Shown: piece by piece, positions 42,804 through 52,313 of the stretch
Layout of the letters: every line of letters begins with the position of its first letter
How positions within the stretch are numbered: position 1 is the first letter of the stretch
Assembly: GCF_019056515.1 (NCBI RefSeq)
Contig: NZ_CP064873.1
Span: 2,852,001-2,916,000 of the forward strand
Length of the DNA stretch: 64,000 nt
From: Microbacterium paraoxydans
GTDB taxonomy: Bacteria > Actinomycetota > Actinomycetes > Actinomycetales > Microbacteriaceae
Reading direction: 5' to 3'
Program-made: the position numbers and the translations under genes
The notes under the pieces: model-generated
Database searches by the model: none
The model's input: only the letters and a program-made list of their open reading frames with translations
What the model was told of the DNA's origin: nothing

Positions 42804-43562
42804 ATGCCCGCTCCCGTCACCCTCCCCCGCCTGAGCTGGGGCGATGTCGCTGCGCCGCGACGCGCCCTCCTCGTGCACGGTCTGGGATCGTCCGGCGCGC
42901 TCATGTGGCGGCTCGGCGACGCCCTCGCAGCGGCCGGCTGGCACGCGACGGCGGTGGACCTGCGCGGCCACGGAGACGCCCCGCGCACGCTCGACTACTC
43001 CGTCGCAGCGTACGCCGCGGACCTCGCCGCCACGCGCCCTCCCGGTGCGGGCGCCTGGGATGCCGTCGTCGGACACTCGCTCGGCGGCGCCGCCGGGACG
43101 GTGGCCGCCGCGGACGACGCGGACTGGACACGACGCCTCGTCCTCATCGATCCCGCGATCCATGTCGTCCAGCAGGACGCGGCCGACGTCCGCCGCAGCC
43201 AGGAACGCGCCTTCGCCGACAACCGCCTCGACGCGGTGCGGCAGGAGCACCCGCACTGGCACCCGCAGGACCAGGAGCTCAAGGTCGACGCCGTCCGGCG
43301 GGCGAGCGCGTGGGCGGTCGAACAGACCAGCGCACAGAACCAGCCGTGGGACGTCCGTGCGCACGCGGCCCGCCTGACCGTGCCCACGCACGTGATCGGG
43401 GCCGATCCCGCTGTCTCCAGCATCTTCACCGGGGCCCTCGCCGACGAGGTGCTCGCGAGCAACCCCCGCATCTCCCTGTCGGTCGTGGCCGGCGCCGGCC
43501 ACTCGGTGCATCGCGACCGCCCGGAGGAATCCATCCGACAGCTCCTGGAGGCTCTGGCATGA
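42804..43562 (+). CDS. Alpha/beta hydrolase
   Basis: A 252-residue hydrolase: LVHGLGSSGALMWRLGDALA (oxyanion region), nucleophile elbow GHSLGGAAG and the late catalytic His in GAGHSVHRDRPEE. Substrate unknown. Its stop overlaps the acyl-CoA dehydrogenase start. Confidence 0.85.
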   Translation: MPAPVTLPRLSWGDVAAPRRALLVHGLGSSGALMWRLGDALAAAGWHATAVDLRGHGDAPRTLDYSVAAYAADLAATRPPGAGAWDAVVGHSLGGAAGTVAAADDADWTRRLVLIDPAIHVVQQDAADVRRSQERAFADNRLDAVRQEHPHWHPQDQELKVDAVRRASAWAVEQTSAQNQPWDVRAHAARLTVPTHVIGADPAVSSIFTGALADEVLASNPRISLSVVAGAGHSVHRDRPEESIRQLLEALA

Positions 43563-44719
43563 CCGACTTCGACCCGTCGGCGTATCTCCCCGACGACCTG
43601 CTCGACCGCATCCGCGAGCGCGCCCCCCTCCACGACAGGGAGAACACCTTCCCCCAGGCCGACCTCGACGAGCTCCGCGCGGCCGGCTACCTGTCGATCC
43701 TCGTGCCGCGGGAGCGCGGCGGCGCGGGACTCGGCCTCGAGCAGGCCGCCCTCCTCCAGCAGCGGCTCGCGGGCGCCGCGCCCGCAACCGCCCTGGCGAT
43801 CAACATGCACCTCGTCTGGACCGGCGTCGCCAAGGTCTTCTCGGACCGCGGGGTCCCCGGTCTCGAGTTCGTGCAGGACGGCGCCGTGGCCGGCGAGGTC
43901 TTCGCGTTCGGCATCAGCGAGGGCGGCAACGACCTCGTGCTGTTCGGGAGCGACACGGCCGCGGTGCCGGACGGCGCCGGGGGTTACGCCTTCACCGGCA
44001 CCAAGATCTTCACCTCGCTCGCCCCGGTGTGGACGAAGCTCGGCCTGCACGGGCTCGACACCACGAGCCCGGACGCGCCGAAGCTCGTGTTCGCCTTCGT
44101 CGACCGCACGTCCGCGGTCACCACCGCCGACGACTGGGACACCCTCGGCATGCGCGGCACCCAGAGCCGGACCACGCGCCTCGACGGGGCCGTCGCGGAG
44201 GCGGCGCACGTCGTGCGGCGGATCGACCCCGGCCCGAGCCCCGACCCGATCGTCTTCGGCATCTTCGCGGTCTTCGAGATCCTCCTCGCCTCCGTCTACA
44301 CCGGAATCGCCCGGCGGGCCCTCGAGCTGGCCGTGGCGACGGCCCATCGGCGTCGCTCCAAGAAGAGCGGCGCCGCGTACAGCCAGGATCCGGACATCCG
44401 CTGGCGGATCGCCGACATGGCCCTCGCCTACGACGCCCTCCCTCCGCAGATCGCCGTACTCGCCCGCGATGTCGACGAGCGCGCGGACCGCGGCGCGGGC
44501 TGGTTCCCCGCGCTCTCGGGCGTCAAGCATCGCGCGGTGACGATGGCCAAGCACGTCGTCGACGAGGCCATGCTGGTGGCCGGCGGCGGCTCGTACTTCA
44601 GCGCCAACGAGCTCTCCCGGCTGTATCGCGACGTCCTCGCCGGCGCGTTCCATCCCTCCGACCCGGAGTCGGCGCACGCCACCGCGGCGAGCGCCTGGCT
44701 GGGCCCGATCGAGGCCTGA
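43559..44719 (+). CDS. Acyl-CoA dehydrogenase family protein
   Basis: A 386-residue flavoenzyme. PQADLDELRAAGYLSILVPR, GGAGLGLEQAALLQQRLAG, GTKIFTSLAPV and the C-terminal helices (ASVYTGIARRALELAVATAH; VAGGGSYFSANELSRLYRDV) show the acyl-CoA dehydrogenase fold. Substrate unknown. Part of the four-gene run that starts at 40641. Confidence 0.86.
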   Translation: MTDFDPSAYLPDDLLDRIRERAPLHDRENTFPQADLDELRAAGYLSILVPRERGGAGLGLEQAALLQQRLAGAAPATALAINMHLVWTGVAKVFSDRGVPGLEFVQDGAVAGEVFAFGISEGGNDLVLFGSDTAAVPDGAGGYAFTGTKIFTSLAPVWTKLGLHGLDTTSPDAPKLVFAFVDRTSAVTTADDWDTLGMRGTQSRTTRLDGAVAEAAHVVRRIDPGPSPDPIVFGIFAVFEILLASVYTGIARRALELAVATAHRRRSKKSGAAYSQDPDIRWRIADMALAYDALPPQIAVLARDVDERADRGAGWFPALSGVKHRAVTMAKHVVDEAMLVAGGGSYFSANELSRLYRDVLAGAFHPSDPESAHATAASAWLGPIEA

Positions 44720-44774
44720 GCGGGCGCACGCACACCCCGTTGTCCACGACCGTCCGCGGTGCCAAGATCACACC

Positions 44775-45242
44775 ATGGCACCGTCGAAGAAGGACCATAC
44801 CCTCGACGCGATCTCCAAGACCATCGTCGAGATGCTGCAGGAGGACGGGCGGCGCTCGTACTCCGAGATCGGCCGGATCGTCGGCCTGAGCGAGGCCGCC
44901 GTCCGGCAGCGCGTGCAGCGGCTCACCGAGTCCGGAGTGATGCAGATCGTCGCGGTGACCGATCCCATGCAGCTCGGCTTCCACCGGCAGGCGATGGTCG
45001 GGGTCAAGGTCGCCGGGGACGCCCGAGGCGTGGCCGAGGCGATCGCCGACATCGACGAGGTCGACTACGTCGTGATCACGGTCGGATCGTTCGACGTGCT
45101 CGTCGAGGCGGTGTGCGAGGACGACGACCATCTGCTGGCCCTCGTCAACGATCGCATCCGGCCGATCCCGGGCGTGGTGTCGACCGAGACCTTCATCTAC
45201 GCGAAGCTCCAGAAGCAGCAGTTCGCCTGGGGCACGCGCTGA
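44775..45242 (+). CDS. Lrp/AsnC-family regulator
   Basis: A 155-residue regulator with N-terminal HTH (LDAISKTIVEMLQEDGRRSY and SEIGRIVGLSEAAVRQRVQR) and C-terminal RAM ligand domain (DYVVITVGSFDVLVEAVCED). In actinobacteria such genes often sit beside aminotransferase/aldehyde dehydrogenase genes and respond to amino acids. It is followed by the convergent pucR gene. Confidence 0.88.
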   Translation: MAPSKKDHTLDAISKTIVEMLQEDGRRSYSEIGRIVGLSEAAVRQRVQRLTESGVMQIVAVTDPMQLGFHRQAMVGVKVAGDARGVAEAIADIDEVDYVVITVGSFDVLVEAVCEDDDHLLALVNDRIRPIPGVVSTETFIYAKLQKQQFAWGTR

Positions 45243-45251
45243 CGGTCGGTC

Positions 45252-46790
45252 TCAGCGCGGCCGCGTCTCCTCGCGACGGCGGGCGAGGAGGGCGAGGTGC
45301 AGGGCGGCGAGGGTCTCCCCGTCGTCCAGATCCGCGCCGAGCAGGTCGCCGATGAGCGCGAGGCGCTGATAGAACACCGAGCGCGAGAGATGGCTCGCGG
45401 CCGCCGCCGCGGAGCGGTTGCCGGGGTGCGCGACGAGGGCGGCGAGGACCGCGAGCAGGTCTCCGCGGCGATCCCGGTCGTGACGGACGAGCGGCTCCAG
45501 CATCTGCTCGCTGTGCGCCTGGAGCCGCCGGTCGTCGCGCAGAGCGGATACGAGGCGTTCGAGGGGCCGGTCGGCGACGCGGCGGACCGCCGGCACGTCG
45601 CCCCCGGACGGCCGTGCGGCGAGGTCGAGCGCGGCGCGGATCGAGGCCAGGAGGCCGCGGACGCCTTCGGCGCTCGGTCCGACGGTCACGGGCGCGCCGT
45701 CCGAGAGGTGCGCGAGGACGGCATCGGTCAGCGCGTCGGATCCGGCGGCCAGGAGCAGGACCAGGTCCGCTCCCCGCCGGGCCCCCACCGCGGACAGCCC
45801 CGCCGCACGCGCGCGGGCGACGAGCGTCCCCGCGTCCTCGTCCGTGCGGAAGACGAGGCCGGAGACGGTCCCGCCCGAGAGGTCGAGCCCGAGTCTCCGG
45901 AGCCGGACCTCGACGTCTTCCTCGCGGGCGAACCGCGCACCGAGAAGATCCTCGACGAGGCTGCGATGGGCGAGCACGGTCCACGCCCCCTCCCCATCGG
46001 CGAGGCAGCCGAAGGCGAGGGCCGTCGCTCCCAGCTCCAGGACCGTGGACCGACCGGCGGGGTGCGGCGGACCCTCCGCCGCGATGAGCCAGCCCCAGCG
46101 CACACCGCGCGCCTGCACGGGCACCCGATCGCCGCCCCGCTCCGCCTGGCGGAGGGCCTCGCCGACCGCGGCGCGGAGCGCTTCGACCGCCACGACCTCC
46201 CCCGCCGGATTCTCGAGGTGGACCGGGGCGTCGAGCGCGCGGGCGACCTCGGACACGATGAGGTCGGCCGGCGCGCCGCGGAGGCTGAGGGTGGTGAAGA
46301 GGTCGTGCAGGCGCTGACGCTCGCGGAGCGCCACGGTCTGGGCCTCGATCAGCGCGCGGTGCACGGCCTCGGTCACCGCGACGAACTTGACCTCCACCCC
46401 GAGCGCGATCAGGGCGAGGCCCGAGGCGGCACAGGCCTCGACGACCGCGACCGGGACGCGGGGCATCCGCGGGCCGAGTTCGACGACGATGCCGCACACC
46501 CCCACCGCCGCCAGCTCCGCCACGAGCACGCGCAGCGCTGCGGGGTTCGTCGGCCAGGCCGCGCCGGTCGTGAGCAGCAGCTCGCCGCCGTCGAGCAGGC
46601 GGGCGACGGCGGCGCTGTCCGAGGCGTGGACCCACCGCACCCCGGCGTCGAGCGCCGGGCCCCCGACGAGGACGGTCGGCGCCCCCGCCTGCACCGCGGG
46701 AAGCGCGAGCACGTCCCCGACACGCAGCACCGAAGGCGATCGATCCGGACGATCTGTCCGATCCACCGAGAAGTCCTGACGCTCTGCCAC
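45252..46790 (-). CDS. PucR-family transcriptional regulator
   Basis: A 512-residue regulator. PucR N-terminal domain (VGDVLALPAVQAGAPTVLVG, WVHASDSAAVARLLDGGELL), a middle region and a C-terminal HTH_30 domain (LLAVLAALVAHPGNRSAAAA and SHLSRSVFYQRLALIGDLLG). Start GTG 46790 gives the usual PucR beginning; a frame extension of 36 codons is arginine-rich. It diverges from mmsA and probably controls it. Confidence 0.85.
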   Translation of the reverse strand: MAERQDFSVDRTDRPDRSPSVLRVGDVLALPAVQAGAPTVLVGGPALDAGVRWVHASDSAAVARLLDGGELLLTTGAAWPTNPAALRVLVAELAAVGVCGIVVELGPRMPRVPVAVVEACAASGLALIALGVEVKFVAVTEAVHRALIEAQTVALRERQRLHDLFTTLSLRGAPADLIVSEVARALDAPVHLENPAGEVVAVEALRAAVGEALRQAERGGDRVPVQARGVRWGWLIAAEGPPHPAGRSTVLELGATALAFGCLADGEGAWTVLAHRSLVEDLLGARFAREEDVEVRLRRLGLDLSGGTVSGLVFRTDEDAGTLVARARAAGLSAVGARRGADLVLLLAAGSDALTDAVLAHLSDGAPVTVGPSAEGVRGLLASIRAALDLAARPSGGDVPAVRRVADRPLERLVSALRDDRRLQAHSEQMLEPLVRHDRDRRGDLLAVLAALVAHPGNRSAAAAASHLSRSVFYQRLALIGDLLGADLDDGETLAALHLALLARRREETRPR

Positions 46791-46890
46791 TCCGCACGCG
46801 CTCCGTTTCCTGTCAGCATGGGCCGAACCCCAGCGTAGCGACCCTCGGTCAGAGTGTGCGAGACGCGATCCCCTCTGCGAAGGAGCACCC

Positions 46891-48375
46891 GTGGACATCG
46901 TCCGTCACGTCATCAACGGCACCGAGACCGCCGAGGCGGCGCGCCGCGGCCCCGTCTTCGACCCGGCGACAGGTGCCGTCACGAAAGAGGTCGCACTGGC
47001 CTCGGCCACCGAGGTCGACGCCGCGGTGGCCGCCGCTGCTGCCGCCCTGCCGGCGTGGCGGGAGACGAGCCTCATCAAACGCGCCGACGTCTTCTTCCGG
47101 CTCCGTCAGCTCCTCAAGGAACGGACGGACGAGCTCGCCGCCATCGTCACGTCCGAGCACGGGAAGGTCCTGTCCGACGCGGCCGGCGAGGTGTCCCGGG
47201 GCATCGAGAACGTCGAGTTCGCCGCGGGGCTCGTGCACCTGCTCAAGGGCGAGCGCAGCGAGCAGGTCGCCCGCGGGGTCGACGTGCACTCCGTGAAGCA
47301 GCCGGTCGGCGTGGTCGCGGCCATCACCCCGTTCAACTTCCCGGTCATGGTGCCGCTGTGGATGGTCGCCTCCGCCATCGCGTGCGGCAACACCGTCGTC
47401 CTCAAGCCCAGCGAGAAGGATCCGTCCGCGGCGGTCTGGCTCGCACGGCTGTTCCGCGAGGCCGGTCTCCCGGACGGCGTCCTCAACGTCGTGCACGGCG
47501 ACCGGGAGGCCGTCGACGCGCTCCTCGGCTCCCCGCAGGTGCAGGCGGTGAGCTTCGTCGGGTCGACCCCGATCGCCCGCTCGATCTACGGACGGGCGTC
47601 CGCCGCCGGGAAGCGGGTGCAGGCGCTCGGCGGCGCGAAGAACCACATGGTCGTAATGCCCGACGCCGACATCGACGCGGCCGCCGACGCCGCCGTCTCC
47701 GCGGCCTACGGCTCCGCGGGCGAACGCTGCATGGCGGTGTCCGTGCTCGTGGCGGTGGGCGACATCGCCGACGACCTCGTCGCCGCGGTCGCCCGCCGCA
47801 TCGACGGCCTCTCGATCGGCCCCGGCACGGACCCGGCGAGCGAGATGGGGCCCCTCATCACTGCGGAGCACCGTGACCGGGTCGCCTCCTACGTCACGGA
47901 AGCTCCCGGCGAGGGCGCCACGGTCGTCGTCGACGGCACCACCAAGCCGTTCGACGGCGACGGCTTCTTCCTCGGGGTGAGCCTGATCGACGACGTCACA
48001 CCCGGCATGCGCGTCTACGACGACGAGATCTTCGGCCCGGTCCTGTCCGTCGTGCGCGTGGGCTCCTACGCGGAGGCGGTCGCGCTCGTCAACGCGAACG
48101 CCTACGGCAACGGGACCGCGATCTTCACGCGCGACGGCGGGACGGCGCGGCAGTACGAGTTCGACATCGAGGTCGGCATGGTCGGCGTCAACGTCCCGAT
48201 CCCGGTGCCCATCGGCGCATACTCGTTCGGCGGGTGGAAGGACTCGCTCTTCGGCGACGCGCACATCTACGGCCCGGAGTCGGTGCACTTCTACACGCGG
48301 TCAAAGGTCGTGACGACGCGGTGGCCCGACCACACCCCGTCGCAGATCGACCTCGGCTTCCCGAGCAACCACTGA
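46891..48375 (+). CDS. mmsA: CoA-acylating methylmalonate-semialdehyde dehydrogenase
   Basis: A 494-residue aldehyde dehydrogenase. PVGVVAAITPFNFPVMVPLW and the catalytic Cys in YGSAGERCMAVSV follow the MmsA/IolA pattern. It converts malonate or methylmalonate semialdehyde to acetyl- or propionyl-CoA, as in beta-alanine, valine or inositol catabolism. GTG start. The aminotransferase follows by 15 bases. Confidence 0.93.
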   Translation: MDIVRHVINGTETAEAARRGPVFDPATGAVTKEVALASATEVDAAVAAAAAALPAWRETSLIKRADVFFRLRQLLKERTDELAAIVTSEHGKVLSDAAGEVSRGIENVEFAAGLVHLLKGERSEQVARGVDVHSVKQPVGVVAAITPFNFPVMVPLWMVASAIACGNTVVLKPSEKDPSAAVWLARLFREAGLPDGVLNVVHGDREAVDALLGSPQVQAVSFVGSTPIARSIYGRASAAGKRVQALGGAKNHMVVMPDADIDAAADAAVSAAYGSAGERCMAVSVLVAVGDIADDLVAAVARRIDGLSIGPGTDPASEMGPLITAEHRDRVASYVTEAPGEGATVVVDGTTKPFDGDGFFLGVSLIDDVTPGMRVYDDEIFGPVLSVVRVGSYAEAVALVNANAYGNGTAIFTRDGGTARQYEFDIEVGMVGVNVPIPVPIGAYSFGGWKDSLFGDAHIYGPESVHFYTRSKVVTTRWPDHTPSQIDLGFPSNH

Positions 48376-48390
48376 CGAGGAGCGATCACG

Positions 48391-49779
48391 ATGACGACCT
48401 TCACCGACCGCCACGGACTCACCTTCCCGCTCCCCGCCTCGGACGCCGAGGCGCAGGTGCGCGCCGACGACCGCGCCCATGTCTTCCACTCCTGGAGCGC
48501 GCAGGCGCTGATCGACCCGCTGCCGGTCGCCACCGGTCGGGGCTCGACGTTCTGGGACTACGAGGGCACCGCCTACCTCGACTTCTCCAGCCAGCTGGTG
48601 AACCTCAACCTCGGCCACCAGCACCCGGACCTCGTCGCCGCGATCCAGCAGCAGGCCGGGCGGCTCGCGACCATCCAGCCGTCGATGGCCAACGATGTGC
48701 GCGGGGAGCTCGCCCGTCTCATCGCCGAGGTCGCTCCCGACGGGTTCGAGAAGGTGTTCTTCACGAATGGCGGCGCGGAGGCGAACGAGTACGCGGTGCG
48801 CATGGCCCGGCAGGCCACGGGCCGCCGGAAGGTGCTGTCGATGTACCGCAGCTACCACGGCTCGACCGCGACCGCGATCTCCCTCACCGGCGACCCGCGC
48901 CGCTGGGCGAACGACGTCACGGACACCGGGGCCGTGCGGTTCTTCGGACCGTACCTCTACCGCTCCCCGTTCCACAGCGAGACGACCGAGCAGGAGACGG
49001 AGCGCGCCCTCGCGCATCTGGAGCAGACCATCCAGCTCGAGGGACCGCAGACCATCGCCGCGATCATCGTCGAGACGGTCGTCGGCACCAACGGCGTGCT
49101 GCTTCCGCCGCCCGGCTATCTGCCCGGGGTACGCGCGCTCTGCGATCGCTACGGGATCGTCTTCATCGCGGACGAGGTGATGGTGGGATTCGGCCGGCTC
49201 GGCGAGTGGTTCGGGATCGATGCCTTCGAGGGCCGCCCCGACCTGATCACCTTCGCGAAGGGCGTGAACTCGGGCTACGTGCCCCTCGGCGGCGTCGTGA
49301 TCTCCGACCGCATCGCGGCGGCCTTCGACACCGTCCCGTTCGCGGGCGGACTGACGTACTCCGGGCACCCTCTCGCCTGCGCGGCCGGTGTGGCCACGTT
49401 CGAGGTGTTCCGCCGCGACGGCATCCTGGAACGGGTGCGCGACCTCGGCGAGCGGGTCGTCGGTCCGACCCTGCGCTCGTGGGCGCAGTCGCATCCGAGC
49501 GTGGGCGAGGTGCGCGGTCGCGGGCTGTTCTGGGCGGTGGAGCTCGTGCGGGATCAGCAGACCAGGGAGCCGCTGGTGCCGTTCAACGCGAGCGGTGCCG
49601 ACGCCGCCCCGATGACGGCGTTCGCCGCCGCCGCGAAGCGGGCAGGGGTCTGGCCTTTCACGCACTTCCACCGCGTGCACATCGCTCCGCCGCTGGTGAT
49701 CGAGGAGGCGGAGCTGGTGCGGGGGTTGGCAGCGATCGAGGAGGCGCTGGCGGTCGCCGACGGGTACGCGGTCGGCTGA
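48391..49779 (+). CDS. Class III aminotransferase (beta-alanine/omega-amino acid type)
   Basis: A 462-residue PLP enzyme: TNGGAEANEYAVRMARQATG, IADEVMVGFGRLGEWFGID and the PLP lysine in ITFAKGVNSGYVPLGGV. Together with MmsA it suggests an omega-amino acid such as beta-alanine is transaminated to malonate semialdehyde and then oxidised. The PucR regulator upstream supports such a catabolic role. Confidence 0.9.
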   Translation: MTTFTDRHGLTFPLPASDAEAQVRADDRAHVFHSWSAQALIDPLPVATGRGSTFWDYEGTAYLDFSSQLVNLNLGHQHPDLVAAIQQQAGRLATIQPSMANDVRGELARLIAEVAPDGFEKVFFTNGGAEANEYAVRMARQATGRRKVLSMYRSYHGSTATAISLTGDPRRWANDVTDTGAVRFFGPYLYRSPFHSETTEQETERALAHLEQTIQLEGPQTIAAIIVETVVGTNGVLLPPPGYLPGVRALCDRYGIVFIADEVMVGFGRLGEWFGIDAFEGRPDLITFAKGVNSGYVPLGGVVISDRIAAAFDTVPFAGGLTYSGHPLACAAGVATFEVFRRDGILERVRDLGERVVGPTLRSWAQSHPSVGEVRGRGLFWAVELVRDQQTREPLVPFNASGADAAPMTAFAAAAKRAGVWPFTHFHRVHIAPPLVIEEAELVRGLAAIEEALAVADGYAVG

Positions 49780-49799
49780 GAGGCGTCCCCCGCCGGCCG

Positions 49800-50072
49800 C
49801 TACTTGCGGTCGAAGTCGAACGCCTTGAGGAGCTCGCCGACGGCCTTGTCGCGCTCCTCGCCACCGTCCTCGAACATGTGGGTGACGTGCGTGCGCAGGT
49901 GGTTCTCCAGCAGCAGACGGTTGAGCGACTCGAGGGAGCGCTGGATCGCGCGGGACTGCGTGATGATGTCCATGCAGTACTCCTCGTTCTCGATCATCCG
50001 CGCGACGCCGCGCATCTGACCCTCGAGGATGCTGGTGCGGTGCAGGGCGCGCTTCTTGATGTCTTCGATCAC
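49800..50072 (-). CDS. CsoR/RcnR-family metal-sensing repressor
   Basis: A 90-residue all-helical repressor: RALHRTSILEGQMRGVARMI and a ligand set C33, H58 and H62. The canonical copper sensor CsoR has Cys at the third position; here it is His, as in RcnR (Ni/Co) and unlike CsoR. Therefore a Cu(I) sensor is less likely than Ni/Co or formaldehyde sensing. No efflux gene is adjacent. Confidence 0.86.
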   Translation of the reverse strand: MIEDIKKRALHRTSILEGQMRGVARMIENEEYCMDIITQSRAIQRSLESLNRLLLENHLRTHVTHMFEDGGEERDKAVGELLKAFDFDRK

Positions 50073-50108
50073 GTATCGAGGCTACTCGCCCCGTGAAAGG
50101 ATGACGTC

Positions 50109-51386
50109 ATGCCGCGAACACCCACGACGCTGCTCTCCGTCGCCGACCAGGAGCGCCGGCGCGCGCTGCGGCGGATGAAGGCCGTCGCGCTCGGGGCGCT
50201 GATCTTCATGGCCCTCGCCTTCGTCGTCGCCTTCGCGTTCCAGGAGCGGGTCGGCGGGCTCGCGTACGTCCGCGCCGCGGCGGAGGGCGGCATGGTCGGC
50301 GCGCTGGCGGACTGGTTCGCGGTGACCGCGCTGTTCCGCCGTCCGCTCGGCCTGCCCATCCCGCACACCGCGATCATCCCGAACCGCAAGGACGAGATCG
50401 GCCGCACGCTGGGCGAGTTCGTGGAGACGAACTTCCTCGCCGCCGACGTCGTGCGCACCAAGCTGACCAGCACCGCGATCGCTCTCCGCGCCGGGGAGTG
50501 GCTCCGGGAGACCCCGCATGCCGAGCGCGTGGCGGCCGAGGGGGCGACGGTCGCGACGGCCGTGCTGAACGCCCTGAGCGACGACGACGTGCGCGATCTC
50601 CTCGCCGACCTCGCGCGCGAGCATCTCGTCGCGCCGGAGTGGGGGCCGCCCGCCGGAGCGTGGCTGGAGAAGATCGTGGAGGCGGAGGCGCACCACGGTG
50701 CCGTCGACCTCGCGGTGGACAGCATCGGGCGATGGCTCGACGCCAACGCGGCCTCCTTCACCGGACTCGTCTCCCGGCGCCTCCCCGGATGGATGCCGAA
50801 GATCGCGCACCGCCTCATCGACGACACGGTGTACAACGAGGCGGTCAAGTTCGTCCGCGCCGTGCAGGCCGACCCGCGGCATCCGGCCCGCCTCGCGATC
50901 GACGGGTACCTGTCCCGCCTCGCGGACGCCCTGCAGAACGATCCCGCGACGCGCGAGAAGCTGGAGAACGCCAAGGCCGCGCTCTTCGACAGCCCGCGCG
51001 TCGGCGCCCTCGCCGCAGAGGCGTGGAACACCGCCAAGAACGGACTCCTCACCTCCCTCGCCGACCCGGAGAGCGGGCTGCGCCGTCGCGCCGTGCAGGC
51101 GCTGCAGGAGGTCGGCGAGCGGCTCACGACCGACGCCGCCCTGCAGAGCCGCGTCGACACGTGGGTCTCCGATGCGGCTGTCTTCCTCGTCGACCGGTAC
51201 CGGCACGACATCGCCTCGATCATCACCGACACCGTGGAGCGCTGGGATCCCGCCGAGACCACCGAGAAGATCGAGCTCATGGTCGGCCGCGACCTGCAGT
51301 ACATCCGCCTCAACGGCACCGTCGTCGGCGCCCTCGCCGGCCTCGCGATCTTCACCGTCGCCCACGCCCTGATCCCGGGAGTCTGA
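50109..51386 (+). CDS. DUF445-family membrane protein
   Basis: A 425-residue protein with an N-terminal membrane segment (VALGALIFMALAFVVAFAFQ) after a basic start, the DUF445 signature GGMVGALADWFAVTALFRRP and PIPHTAIIPNRKDEIGRTLG, a helical middle and a C-terminal membrane segment. Function unknown; it is common in actinobacteria. hutG starts one base after its stop. Confidence 0.85.
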   Translation: MPRTPTTLLSVADQERRRALRRMKAVALGALIFMALAFVVAFAFQERVGGLAYVRAAAEGGMVGALADWFAVTALFRRPLGLPIPHTAIIPNRKDEIGRTLGEFVETNFLAADVVRTKLTSTAIALRAGEWLRETPHAERVAAEGATVATAVLNALSDDDVRDLLADLAREHLVAPEWGPPAGAWLEKIVEAEAHHGAVDLAVDSIGRWLDANAASFTGLVSRRLPGWMPKIAHRLIDDTVYNEAVKFVRAVQADPRHPARLAIDGYLSRLADALQNDPATREKLENAKAALFDSPRVGALAAEAWNTAKNGLLTSLADPESGLRRRAVQALQEVGERLTTDAALQSRVDTWVSDAAVFLVDRYRHDIASIITDTVERWDPAETTEKIELMVGRDLQYIRLNGTVVGALAGLAIFTVAHALIPGV

Positions 51387-51387
51387 C

Positions 51388-52302
51388 ATGGCGCTGTCCC
51401 ACGATCCGCTCTGGCCGCGTGCCGGCGCCTGGCCCGCGTTCGAGGGCACAGCCGATGCGGTGCTCCTCGGCGTCCCGACCTGGCGCACCTCTCTGTCCCC
51501 GACCGGGGCGCACGCGACTCCGGCCGCGATCCGCGAGGCGCTCCCCCGCTACGGCACGACGGTCCTCGGCCCACCGACGATCGATCTGGACGAGGTGCTC
51601 CGCATCGCGGACGCCGGGGACGTGCCGGAGCCGGACGGCGACGCGGGAGAGGCGCGGACGATCGAGCGGGTCCGGGAGCTGGCGGACGCCTCAGACCTCG
51701 TCATCGCCCTCGGCGGCGACAACTCCCTCACCTACCCGGTCGCGCTCGGCGCCCGGGCGACGGGCCTGATCACGTTCGACGCCCACTTCGACCTGCGCGA
51801 CGGCGTCTCCAACGGCACCCCGGTGCGGCGACTCGTCGAGGACGTCCCCGCCGCGGCAGGCGTCCCGACGGCCCGCGTCGACCCCACCCGCATCGTGCAG
51901 ATCGGCCTCGCCGACTTCGCGAACTCCGCCGCCTACGCCCGGCGCGCGGCGGACTGGGGCATCCGGGTCATCACCCTCGACGACGTGCGCCGTCGCGGCA
52001 TCGCCGATGTCGTGGCCGAGGCGGTCGAGGTCGCGGGCGCGGGCGACGGCGCCCGGGTACACCTCGACATCGACGTGGACGTCTGCGACCGCGCGGTCGC
52101 ACCCGGCTGCCCGGCCAGCGTCCCCGGAGGCCTGGCGGCGTGGGAGCTGCGCGCCCTCACCCGGGCGGTCGCCGCTGATCCGCGGGTCGTGAGCGCCGAC
52201 ATCGCCGAGGTCGACGCGACCGCGGACGCGGAGGACGCCCGCACCGTGCGACTCGCTGCCCTCTGCGTGCTCGAGCTGCTCGCCGGCCTCGCGGCTCGCT
52301 AG
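51388..52302 (+). CDS. hutG: Formimidoylglutamase
   Basis: A 304-residue ureohydrolase that cleaves N-formimidoyl-L-glutamate to glutamate and formamide. Motifs are GGDNS (109-113), DAHFDLRDG (131 on) and LDIDVDVCD. The first metal ligand His of arginases (GGDHS) is Asn here, a change known in formiminoglutamases, which favours hutG over arginase or agmatinase. It is convergent with hutI and follows DUF445 closely. Confidence 0.85.
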   Translation: MALSHDPLWPRAGAWPAFEGTADAVLLGVPTWRTSLSPTGAHATPAAIREALPRYGTTVLGPPTIDLDEVLRIADAGDVPEPDGDAGEARTIERVRELADASDLVIALGGDNSLTYPVALGARATGLITFDAHFDLRDGVSNGTPVRRLVEDVPAAAGVPTARVDPTRIVQIGLADFANSAAYARRAADWGIRVITLDDVRRRGIADVVAEAVEVAGAGDGARVHLDIDVDVCDRAVAPGCPASVPGGLAAWELRALTRAVAADPRVVSADIAEVDATADAEDARTVRLAALCVLELLAGLAAR

Positions 52303-52313
52303 CCCGAGCGGCC

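Noticed and set aside
46849..48288. Long minus-strand frame opposite mmsA, rich in Arg, His, Gly and Asp
   Set aside because: Shadow of a clear aldehyde dehydrogenase gene; composition typical of antisense frames.
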